From contig JACKAZ010000018.1 of assembly GCA_020634795.1 (NCBI GenBank), positions 1 through 40,032 of the forward strand: a stretch of 40,032 nucleotides of DNA, given 5' to 3'. Both the position numbers and the translations under genes were made by a program. Each line of letters opens with the position of its first letter. Within the stretch, counting starts at the first letter, position 1. Positions 24,190 through 31,659 of the stretch are shown in pieces. The notes under the pieces were generated by a model. That model searched no databases. It saw nothing but the letters and a program-made list of their open reading frames with translations, and had not been told where the DNA came from. Source of the stretch: Ardenticatenales bacterium (lineage in GTDB: Bacteria; Chloroflexota; Anaerolineae; Ardenticatenales; Ardenticatenaceae).

Positions 24190-25695
24190 GTGAGCACGCT
24201 CGACCACGCCAGCGACCGCCCCATTGCGCCGCCGCTCGCCCCCGTCGCACAGGGTGGCGCGGTCAGCGCTCGGGTCAGGCTGCTCTACGGCGCGGGTGAC
24301 GCCGCCAACACGATCAAGCAGGGGCTATTTGCGCTTTTCACCCTCTTTTTCTACACCACGGTCATGGGGCTGCCCGGCACGTGGGTCGGCATCGCCGCAG
24401 CGATCGGCTTATTGTGGGACGCGGTGGTCGATCCCTTCATCGGCCATCTTTCCGACGATCCGCCGTGGCGGCTGCCCTTCGGACGGCGCCATACCTTCAT
24501 GGTCGTCGGTGGCCTCGTGATGGGGGTCGGTTTCGCGCTCTTTTTTAGCCCCCCACAAGGGCTGGACACGCTCCCGCTCTTTCTGTGGATGGTAGTAACG
24601 GGGGTTTTGGTGCGCAGCGGCAACTCGCTCTACAGCATTCCCTACTACTCGGTGGGCGCCGAGCTGAGCGATGACTACCATGAGCGCACCACGATCACGG
24701 CGACCCGGGGGGCAATGGCGCTACTCGGCACGATGATCGCGGCGACGCTTTCCGTGACACTGTTCTTTCCGGATCGGGTTCCGGGGATCGATCCCAAGCT
24801 CAGTTATGCGGGCTATCCCGCGATGGGACTGCTCTTTGGGCTGTTGATGACGGTGTTGGCGCTGACCGCGACCGCAGGGACGTGGCACCGCCGGCATCTG
24901 CGTGCGGATCGGATTCCCCAAGAGAGGCCTGCCGATGACTTTCTGCCCGGCTTCATTGCGGCGCTGCGCTTCGATTCCTTTCGCCACCTCTTTCTCTCCT
25001 TCGCCCTCTTCTACTTGGGGGTGGTGGTCAACAGCACCCTGTTGATCCATTATCTGACCTACTACGTCGAGATTCGTTCCAGCACTGCTTTGGCCCAGCT
25101 TCAAGCAACGTTTTATGTCGCGGCCCTCGTCGGGGCGCTGCTCTGGATGCGCCTTGCCCGTCGCGTTGAAAAGCAGCGGCTCTACCTGCTGTCCATGGCG
25201 GTGGTTGCGGCGCTGCTTGTCAGTGCATGGGCGCTGATGGGGCACGGGCGATTGCTGGGCACGGGCAACGTGGGGGCGATGTTGGTTGGCCAAGGGTTGG
25301 CCGGCTTTTTCGGCAGCATCTTGTGGATCGTGCCCGCCTCGATGCTGGCGGATGTGGCCGACGAATATGCGCTGGCCCACGACAGGCGACGGGAAGGGGC
25401 CTTCTTTGGCATCTTCAATTTCGGTCAGCAGATCGCCACTGGCATGTCGCTCCTGCTTACGGGCCTGCTGCTCGATCACTTCGCCCGCTTACAGGCGGGC
25501 CAGCCGCTGCAAAGTGAGGCAACCGTCGCGCGGATCGGGATGCTCTTCGGTCTGTTGCCGGCCCTCTTGGTGCTGGCGGCCATTGGGCAAATACGACACT
25601 ATCGTCTGACACAGCAACGGGTACGCGAGGTACAAGCCACCCTCCGCAGCAAAGCGCCCCCCGAGGCGCAGCGTGCGGATCAGACTGTTATTTGA
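24190..25695 (+). CDS. MFS_2 (GPH/MelB-like) cation symporter-type transporter
   Basis: 501 residues with about 12 hydrophobic segments. The GTG start at 24190 has GGAGG at 24174-24178 inside the upstream gene. The N-terminal YGAGDAANTIKQGLFALF, LLWDAVVDPFIGHLSD and PFGRRHTFM blocks are the signature of the glycoside-pentoside-hexuronide:cation symporter family. Later conserved pieces are IPYYSVGAELSDDYHERT and ADVADEYALAHDRRREGAFFG. Members usually import sugars with Na+ or H+, but lipid carriers (MFSD2-type) also belong to this group. A role in moving a lipid or glycoside product across the inner membrane is a reasonable inference from context. Confidence 0.85.
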   Translation: MSTLDHASDRPIAPPLAPVAQGGAVSARVRLLYGAGDAANTIKQGLFALFTLFFYTTVMGLPGTWVGIAAAIGLLWDAVVDPFIGHLSDDPPWRLPFGRRHTFMVVGGLVMGVGFALFFSPPQGLDTLPLFLWMVVTGVLVRSGNSLYSIPYYSVGAELSDDYHERTTITATRGAMALLGTMIAATLSVTLFFPDRVPGIDPKLSYAGYPAMGLLFGLLMTVLALTATAGTWHRRHLRADRIPQERPADDFLPGFIAALRFDSFRHLFLSFALFYLGVVVNSTLLIHYLTYYVEIRSSTALAQLQATFYVAALVGALLWMRLARRVEKQRLYLLSMAVVAALLVSAWALMGHGRLLGTGNVGAMLVGQGLAGFFGSILWIVPASMLADVADEYALAHDRRREGAFFGIFNFGQQIATGMSLLLTGLLLDHFARLQAGQPLQSEATVARIGMLFGLLPALLVLAAIGQIRHYRLTQQRVREVQATLRSKAPPEAQRADQTVI

Positions 25696-25804
25696 CAGTC
25701 GGGGACGCATCCCATCATACTCAGTCGGCGGTCCTACATCCCCTTCCATCCCCGTGCTGTAACCCGCCACCCATCACACTATCCGGTCGCAGGAGACTCC
25801 ATTC

Positions 25805-27421
25805 ATGACCCCTACTACCTCGTCCCGCGTTGGCTGGCTGAGCCTACTTGCGCTCTTTCTTCTTGTTGTCGCGACTGGGCTGTCCATGCCAAGCGCCTCG
25901 TTGGCCGACCCACCCTCAACCGTCGAGGGGTCAGGGCCGATCCCTGATCCGGTGGCCGACCCCAACAACCCGGATATTTTTTATGGGGCCGAACCCACGA
26001 ATCCCAATGGTGAGCTGTTGCTCTTCGTCCACGGCTACGGGGCACAGGCGGAGGTGTGGTGGGTAGAAGGGTTGACCGCCCAAGACAACGACATCTACGA
26101 ACGGGCCTTCGCGGCGGGCTATCGCACCGCCTTTGTGACCCTGAAAGATCTGAACGGCCCCGGCCCCTCCTCCATGTGGGTCCACGGCGAGCGGTTGGCG
26201 CAACAGATCGCTATCATCACGGCCCACTATGGCGTCTCCCAACTGGATATCGTTGCCCATTCCAAAGGGGGGCTGGATTCGGAAGCCGCGATCGCCCACT
26301 ATGGCGCCAATCAAAGTGTGGATCACGTCTTCACCTTGGGGACGCCGCACTACGGCACCGAATTGGCCGATCTGCTCTATTCGCCCGAAGTTGAACCGAT
26401 TGCCAATACCCTCGGCCTACTAAACGAAGGGACGGAGACCCTGACGACCGCCTATGTCGAGACAGAGTTTCGACCCGTGACCGATCCAATCCAACAACAG
26501 CAAGATGTCATCTACTGGCGGGCGGCGGGCACGTCCAACGATCCGCTATATTCCGGCACGTGGTTCACGGGCCTCTATCTCAACAGTGTGGGCATCAACG
26601 ATGGCGTTGTGCCGCTGGCGCGGACACGACTGCCCCTCGCCAACCGACTGTTCGAGCGCGCTATTAACCATGGCCAACTGACGCTCGGCGAAAATGCCTT
26701 CCGTGCCATCGACAACGTCATCCGCACGGGCGAAGCGTCCACAACGCTATTTTTGCCGATGACCGCGGGCGGAAACGGGCCACCCTTCGTTCCGCTCCAA
26801 TCCGAATCGATCGTCCGCTCCGGCTTCCTCTTGCCCAACATTCCGCGCACGGTCAGCTTGGGCGATATTGAGCCTGGCGCGGTCGAGGCGAGTTTTGCGA
26901 CCGTGGTCATCGACGACAGCTTCACCGGCGCCCTGATCCAGCCCGATGGCACCGAAATCCCCCTACAAGGGCAGGCGCTCCAAGGGGGCACCTTCTTCGG
27001 AGATCTGTGGGGACTGGTCGCCATTGTAGAGGCGCCACAGGCGGGCGAATGGAAGCTGCGCGTCCAAGGGCCGCAGCTCTCGGCATTTTTCATGATCGCC
27101 GAAATCAAGAGCCCGCTCTCCCTGACCGTAGAGGGCCTTCCGACCACCGCGGTAGCGCCCGATCAGCCCCTCACTTTGCATGTCGCCGGCAGCCACCCCA
27201 GCGGCCCCGTTCAGATCGATGAGGTCACGGTGCGAAGCGTGGCGGCGGGAGCGCCATCAGAGCGACTGGCAGGGAGAGCAGCGGGTGACCGGATCACTGT
27301 GGCGACGCCCCTTTCACCCGGTCTGCACGGGGTGAGCATCCAGATCCACGGTCGCTTGGCCAACGGCGAACCGTTCTCGCGAACGAAGATTGGCACCCTT
27401 TGGGTATCCACGCCTCAGTAA
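25805..27421 (+). CDS. Secreted lipase/esterase-like alpha/beta hydrolase
   Basis: 538 residues; AGGAG at 25791-25795 precedes the ATG. The signal peptide is LSLLALFLLVVATGLSMPSASLA. The hydrolase domain has LLFVHGYGAQAEVWW, the nucleophile elbow VAHSKGG (Ser153), LGTPHYGTELADLL and a late NHGQL His, close to triacylglycerol-lipase/PGAP1-like enzymes. After about residue 310 a TTLFLPMTAGGNG segment (the same style of linker as in the propeller proteins) joins a beta-rich C-terminal region with pre-peptidase or carbohydrate-binding-like strands (AGEWKLRVQGPQLSAFF). It is probably extracellular and acts on ester-linked lipids or polymers; the substrate is not evident. Confidence 0.85.
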   Translation: MTPTTSSRVGWLSLLALFLLVVATGLSMPSASLADPPSTVEGSGPIPDPVADPNNPDIFYGAEPTNPNGELLLFVHGYGAQAEVWWVEGLTAQDNDIYERAFAAGYRTAFVTLKDLNGPGPSSMWVHGERLAQQIAIITAHYGVSQLDIVAHSKGGLDSEAAIAHYGANQSVDHVFTLGTPHYGTELADLLYSPEVEPIANTLGLLNEGTETLTTAYVETEFRPVTDPIQQQQDVIYWRAAGTSNDPLYSGTWFTGLYLNSVGINDGVVPLARTRLPLANRLFERAINHGQLTLGENAFRAIDNVIRTGEASTTLFLPMTAGGNGPPFVPLQSESIVRSGFLLPNIPRTVSLGDIEPGAVEASFATVVIDDSFTGALIQPDGTEIPLQGQALQGGTFFGDLWGLVAIVEAPQAGEWKLRVQGPQLSAFFMIAEIKSPLSLTVEGLPTTAVAPDQPLTLHVAGSHPSGPVQIDEVTVRSVAAGAPSERLAGRAAGDRITVATPLSPGLHGVSIQIHGRLANGEPFSRTKIGTLWVSTPQ

Positions 27422-27477
27422 TCAGAGGCCCATCAAGGCGTGGCAAGCAGATCGCTTGCCGCTAGCAAAGGTTAATC

Positions 27478-29562
27478 ATGAGACGTACGAGCGGTTTGGG
27501 ATTGGCCATCTGGGTGATGGTGGGGGCCTTATGGTGCTCTCTCGCCTCCTTGCCGTCAGCGGCCTCTGGCCAAACCCCCGCAGGCTGGCGCGAGATCGCA
27601 CCGGTGGGATTGGGTAACCCCGCGAACAACGTGACGTGGGGGATGGTCCGCTGGGACGGGGATCTCTATGTCAGCACCACCCAGAGCTGGGGCTGCTGGA
27701 TCCAGTGGTCGCTTCACAGCGCCTTCCCCACTTCGCCCTACCCTCCCGACGATCCGGATATGCCTTGCACGCCGGACGTCTATAACAACGCCTTTGGCGG
27801 TGAAATCTGGCGCTGGTCCATCGCCGATGAGCAGTGGGAGCACCTCTTCGACGCGCCCAAGAGCATCCCGATTCCCGATCATGACAATCTGGCCCGTGAC
27901 CTTGGCTATCGGAGTATGTCGCTCTTCACCGATTCGGACGGTACGCAAGCGCTCTATGTGAGCGGCATGTTGCCCAAATCCCTCGTACCGGATGACCCGC
28001 TTCCGCCCCGCATCCTACGCTCCACCGATGGCGAAAGCTTCGACGCCTTGCCGCAGGAGGTTGGCACCACGCTCGGCGACGCCGACCGCGCGAGTTTCCG
28101 AGCGCTCCTACCCTACGACGAGCGGCTGCTGGTGGTCTTAGGCTCGATCTACGGCTCGGGGCCGCTCTGGCAAGCCGCCGACCCGGCGCAGGGCAACGAT
28201 GCCTTTTCGGTGGTGACACCCGAAGATACCGCCGTTTTCGAGATGGCCGCCTACAACGATGAACTGTATGTGGGCACGACCGACGAGGCCATGGTAACGA
28301 TACCCGGCTATGAAGGCACCGGCTATCGGGTGATGCGCAGCACGCTGTCGGGGGATCCGCCCTACACGTGGACGACGGTGGTGGATGAGGGGGCCTACCT
28401 TGACCCACCGAGCCGCAGCGTGGCCAGCATGACCCTCTTCAACGACCAGCTCTACGTCGGCACTGATATCACGACCGAACTGATCCGGATCAACCCCGAC
28501 GACAGTTGGGAGCTGATCGTCGGTACGAGCCGAACGACCCCCGACGGAGTCAAAGCGCCGCTGAGCGGCTACGGCACTGGTTTCGATTGGCCGTATAACG
28601 TCCATTTCTGGCGCATGTTTGCCAACAACGGTCGGCTCTATGTCGGAACCGCCGACGACAGTTGGCGTCTCTTTCGCGATGACCCGGCCACCTTCGGTTA
28701 TCACTTCGGCTTCGATCTCTATTACAGTGATGAGGGGTGGTATTTTTACCCCATCTCGATCGACGGCTTTGGGGATTCGATGCAGTGGGGGGTGCGGGGC
28801 TTTGCCGCCACCACCAAAGGGATGGTGATGGGAACCGGCAGCTTTTGGACGGGGTTGCGCCTATGGCTGCTGGAGGCACCGGTCCGCACGCTCTATCTGC
28901 CCGTGGTAGAACGGGAGGGGGCGGCGGCCACCGCCCAATTCACCGAACCCTCCCCGAAGCCCGTGGCGCCCCGCTGGGACGGACTCCGTCCGATGCGACT
29001 GGAAGGGGTGAGTGCTGATGGGGTGCACGCCCTCTCGTGGGAGGCAGCGCCGGGCAGTGCCCGATTCCGCATCTTCCGCAGCGCCTACCGCTCGGCGGCC
29101 GAACTGGGCGTTGACGCAACCGCCAACGATCAGCCCATTCCGCTCCGCCCTGAACTGGTTGCGGTTACCAGCGCTAACCTGTTGGTGCTTCCCGCCCCCA
29201 GCGCGGATGGCTACCGCTACATGGTGGTCGCCGAATCCAGCACAGGGATGCTATCCCCACCCTCCAACGGGGTGACGGTGGGGGGCAGCGAGGAACAGTC
29301 GCTGGCGACACAGGCCCCAGCCTGGTTCGCGCGATGGCTGCCGCCGCCAGCGGCGCAAGAGGCCACACAGTTGCTGGCGGCGCTAGAGGCAGGACAGCAA
29401 AGCCACGACGCACGGGCTACCCAAGCCGCGCTCAGCCAACTGACGCAGCTTATCCAGCGTACGCCCGTCCCCGATTGGCGAGAACGGGATATCGCGCTGG
29501 CGCTCTATCGCCTGCAACGTCAAGCTGAGCTTTTTGCGACGCTGGAAGGCACGTCTCGATAG
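27478..29562 (+). CDS. Secreted LYVGT beta-propeller protein, paralog 3
   Basis: 694 residues with signal peptide VMVGALWCSLASLPSAASG. It has propeller strands RWDGDLYVST, YNDELYVGT, FNDQLYVGT and NNGRLYVGT, and the conserved Cys pair (WGCW and PYPPDDPDMPC). TLYLPVVEREGA then leads to an Fn3-like domain (ALSWEAAPGSARFRIFRS ... YRYMVVAESSTG) and a helical tail with PDWRERDIALALYRLQRQ. It is more diverged from paralogs 1 and 2 than they are from each other and is separated from them by four genes. AAAGGT lies about 8 bases before the ATG. Function unknown. Confidence 0.8.
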   Translation: MRRTSGLGLAIWVMVGALWCSLASLPSAASGQTPAGWREIAPVGLGNPANNVTWGMVRWDGDLYVSTTQSWGCWIQWSLHSAFPTSPYPPDDPDMPCTPDVYNNAFGGEIWRWSIADEQWEHLFDAPKSIPIPDHDNLARDLGYRSMSLFTDSDGTQALYVSGMLPKSLVPDDPLPPRILRSTDGESFDALPQEVGTTLGDADRASFRALLPYDERLLVVLGSIYGSGPLWQAADPAQGNDAFSVVTPEDTAVFEMAAYNDELYVGTTDEAMVTIPGYEGTGYRVMRSTLSGDPPYTWTTVVDEGAYLDPPSRSVASMTLFNDQLYVGTDITTELIRINPDDSWELIVGTSRTTPDGVKAPLSGYGTGFDWPYNVHFWRMFANNGRLYVGTADDSWRLFRDDPATFGYHFGFDLYYSDEGWYFYPISIDGFGDSMQWGVRGFAATTKGMVMGTGSFWTGLRLWLLEAPVRTLYLPVVEREGAAATAQFTEPSPKPVAPRWDGLRPMRLEGVSADGVHALSWEAAPGSARFRIFRSAYRSAAELGVDATANDQPIPLRPELVAVTSANLLVLPAPSADGYRYMVVAESSTGMLSPPSNGVTVGGSEEQSLATQAPAWFARWLPPPAAQEATQLLAALEAGQQSHDARATQAALSQLTQLIQRTPVPDWRERDIALALYRLQRQAELFATLEGTSR

Positions 29563-29781
29563 ATCGAGGCGGAGTGGCATCGGCCAATGGCGGGCAGAGG
29601 CAGTTGCCTGTTTGGCTCCCCAGAAGCGAGGTGGGTTGTTTGCGACGATGGCCATGCCGGTTGTGCATGGTACGAGGATGAGTGCGTCAATCAACGCTGA
29701 AGCCATCTCCCGATTCTCGATAAGTGACACCAAATCGGCAGGTTGATTGTGCAACGTCGATCAATGGGAACAGCAAAGAAA

Positions 29782-29801
29782 GGGCCTGCCTGCGCAGGCC
29801 C
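29782..29801 (+). terminator. GC-rich hairpin, possible terminator
   Basis: GGGCCTGC pairs with GCAGGCCC across a 4-base loop, about 220 bases after the third propeller gene. A second copy of the right arm (CAGGCCC at 29811-29817) could compete for the same left arm. No T-tract follows. Confidence 0.35.
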
Positions 29802-29823
29802 ATTGGCCGACAGGCCCTCCAGC

Positions 29824-29839
29824 GGGGATTTTAATCCCC
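29824..29839. other. Palindrome GGGGATT-TT-AATCCCC
   Basis: A 7-bp inverted repeat with a 2-base centre. It could be a protein-binding site or part of the terminator cluster; the sequence gives no partner. Confidence 0.4.
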
Positions 29840-29982
29840 CGCCCCACGGGTACACCGTCATTTCCACATCCACAATTGTCTATGAGAATGGGTATGACAC
29901 GCGACTTTCTCTATGATCACCTAAATCTCCCGTCAGATCCTCCAACTCCCCCAGTTTTTGAGGCAATAGCCCCACCCCAAGA

Positions 29983-30010
29983 AAAAGAGCGCAGAAATCT
30001 GCGCTCTTTT
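29983..30010 (-). terminator. Intrinsic terminator of the DUF4397 gene
   Basis: A perfect 13-bp stem (29983-29995 with 29998-30010) has an AA centre. Read on the minus strand it lies 17 bases past the stop of the DUF4397 gene and ends in a run of T. The plus-strand side also ends in TTTT, so it can work in both directions between the convergent genes. Confidence 0.8.
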
Positions 30011-30026
30011 GGATTTGAACGGCCCG

Positions 30027-30902
30027 TTACGCACGCCGTCGGCGGAGTACGGCCCCCGTACCCACCGCAACGGCACCCAACCCCAACAGCCAGAGCGACG
30101 CACCCGTCGAACGAGAACTCATATCCGACAGGGTGACTGCGGTCGGTGGAAGCACGGGGTAGGTTTGGAAGGCGATCACGTCCAGCGGCTGATTGACGCC
30201 ATCGCCAATCGCGAAGACGCTGGTCACCGTACCCGCCTGAATTTGGAACGGCGGGATATCGAAGAGGATCGGCGAGCCGCCGGGCGCCGTGATGATCAGG
30301 TCGAGCGTGCTCGCGGGCAGTGGCAGGTATTGGCTCACATCTTTGTATTCGATGTTACCGAAGCCGGGCAGCAAGGTGCCGTTTTGCAAGCGGAGATCCA
30401 CCGCCGTGCCTGCTGCGGTATCCGCAAACGGGGCCAAATGGCCGATGCGAACTTTGCCCGTACCGGCGTTCGGCGGGGTGTTGTTGTCCTCAAGGGGGAA
30501 CAGCTCAATCGGCCAGCCGTTCACGCCGCCGATCGCTGCGACCGTATAATCCGTGCCATCGGCCAACGTCAACGTTTCATCCAGAACCGGTGTGGTGCCC
30601 CCCGAGGGCGTGATCTGAATGTTGACGGGGCCGGGGGGCAGCGGAAGGTAACCATCGGTGGAATCTTTGAACTGGATGTTGGTGAGGGTTGTGGTGTTTC
30701 CACCGGTGGTCACCGCGATGTCGACCGCCGTGCCCGGCAGCGTGTTGGCAAAGGGGGCCAAGTGTGCCACCCAAACGTTGGCCACCAGGGGGCTGTCTGC
30801 CGAGGTCGCGTGGGGCGACAGCAGAACGATCAGCGCGAGGGCGGTGGCGAACATAGTAGCGAGTACCATTCGTCTTCTGTATTCCAGCCGCGTGCTACCC
30901 AT
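30027..30902 (-). CDS. DUF4397 surface protein with C-terminal membrane anchor
   Basis: 291 residues. The N-terminal signal peptide (MFATALALIVLLSPHATSA) is followed by two DUF4397-type repeats: VWVAHLAPFANTLPGTAVDI and VRIGHLAPFADTAAGTAVDL, each followed by a YLPLP segment (GYLPLPPGPVNI and QYLPLPASTLDL). The C-terminus is a hydrophobic helix followed by RRRR, the usual shape of a cell-surface anchor with a cytoplasmic stop. AAGGAG lies 6 bases before the ATG. It has its own promoter (30984-31011) and terminator, so it is monocistronic. DUF4397 has no established activity; the architecture suggests an envelope adhesion or structural protein. Confidence 0.8.
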   Translation of the reverse strand: MGSTRLEYRRRMVLATMFATALALIVLLSPHATSADSPLVANVWVAHLAPFANTLPGTAVDIAVTTGGNTTTLTNIQFKDSTDGYLPLPPGPVNIQITPSGGTTPVLDETLTLADGTDYTVAAIGGVNGWPIELFPLEDNNTPPNAGTGKVRIGHLAPFADTAAGTAVDLRLQNGTLLPGFGNIEYKDVSQYLPLPASTLDLIITAPGGSPILFDIPPFQIQAGTVTSVFAIGDGVNQPLDVIAFQTYPVLPPTAVTLSDMSSRSTGASLWLLGLGAVAVGTGAVLRRRRA

Positions 30903-30983
30903 GAGGGTCTCCTTCTTGTCTTTTCCGTGGGAAGTGAGAGGTTGACTATAACAAAGTTATACAGCAAAGTAGTCGCAACTTCT

Positions 30984-31011
30984 ATCATAACTTTTTTTGT
31001 TCTAATGTCAA
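30984..31011 (-). promoter_or_regulatory. SigA-type promoter of the DUF4397 gene
   Basis: On the minus strand, TTGACA (31006-31011) and TATGAT (30984-30989) are separated by 16 bases, including a run of seven A. The predicted leader is about 75 bases and contains an ATAAC-AAA-GTTAT inverted repeat. Confidence 0.6.
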
Positions 31012-31060
31012 TAGCCCCTGAAAAGTCGCCGTATGAGGTATTTGGGGGATGTGAGGGAAA

Positions 31061-31114
31061 GGGGCAGGGGGAGCGGGGGAGCTAGGGGAGCTAGGGGAGC
31101 GGGGGAGCGGGGGG
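31061..31114 (+). repeat. G-rich purine repeat (GGGGAGC / GGGGAGCTA units)
   Basis: Runs of four to six G are separated by AGC or AGCTA in several imperfect direct copies between the two divergent promoters. It could form a G-quadruplex on the plus strand. No coding potential was seen. Confidence 0.6.
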
Positions 31115-31259
31115 ATGATCCCTAATCTTTCCCCCACTGTCTAATTTCTATTTGTTATCCTTGCGCGGCCCCTGTTGGACCCGCAACGCGCGACACGCAA
31201 TGGGCCGATAGAAGGTAGCATAGCCCCACTCGTGCGTACAGCGATCGCCATTCCCCCCC

Positions 31260-31288
31260 TTGACATCCCGCACCATTCTTGTTACACT
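31260..31288 (+). promoter_or_regulatory. SigA-type promoter of the T-box/aspS transcript
   Basis: TTGACA (31260-31265) is a perfect -35 element and TACACT (31283-31288) a good -10 element, with a 17-base spacer. Transcription would begin near 31295, exactly ahead of the T-box leader. Confidence 0.75.
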
Positions 31289-31295
31289 AGCCGCC

Positions 31296-31587
31296 AATTG
31301 AAGAGAAAGCGGCGATGACGAGGAGCAGTAGGGTGGGTCCTTTGCACCCAGCGAGCCACGGATAGTGAAAGCGTGGCGGCAAACCCCTCCTGAACGACAC
31401 CTCCGAGCCGAGCGGGGAACGTAACCGCCAGTACCCGTCTCCGGGATGCGCCCGTTATCGCGCAGCATATTCCCAGCACCGATCATCAGGCTGGCGATAT
31501 GACAGAGGCCCGCGACGCGGGCGAATGGTGGTGGTACCACGAAGCAACACAAGCTCTCGTCCTCCAAAAGAGGACGGGGGCTTTTTT
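31296..31587 (+). promoter_or_regulatory. T-box riboswitch leader, specifier GAC (Asp)
   Basis: The leader has the parts of a T-box element in order. The 5' side of Stem I has GAGGAG and AGTA (31320-31330). The apical Stem I hairpin is AGCGAG-CCACG with a GATAGTGAAAG loop and CGTGG (31349-31377). The specifier loop's 3' side reads GAA-C-GAC-A-CCTCC (31392-31404); aligned on the loop-E GAA and the following A, the specifier is GAC at 31396-31398, an Asp codon. The conserved T-box block is AATGGTGGTGGTACCACG (31524-31541) with bulge TGGT, followed by the terminator. Uncharged tRNA binding would favour read-through into aspS. Confidence 0.88.
31552..31587 (+). terminator. T-box transcription terminator
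   Basis: A 13-bp stem (31552-31564 with 31570-31582, two G-T pairs) with a 5-base loop, followed by TTTTT. It is the alternative to the TGGNACC antiterminator just upstream. Confidence 0.88.
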
Positions 31588-31659
31588 GTTGACCCCGACA
31601 GGCGGAAAGTGACGTTGGATTAGACGCAGTGCTCAGCCATAACACCCAAAGGAGAAGTC

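Larger units (their letters stand above)
29563..30026. other. 464-bp convergent intergenic region with hairpins
   Basis: No credible gene is seen here; the short ORFs are unsupported. It lies between a plus-strand and a minus-strand gene and contains three strong inverted repeats, listed separately at 29782-29801, 29824-29839 and 29983-30010. The stretch 29870-29960 is plain and pyrimidine-rich. Confidence 0.6.

Noticed and set aside
30009..31085. Plus-strand ORF of 358 codons
   Set aside because: Antisense to the DUF4397 gene, which has a promoter, ribosome site, signal peptide and terminator.
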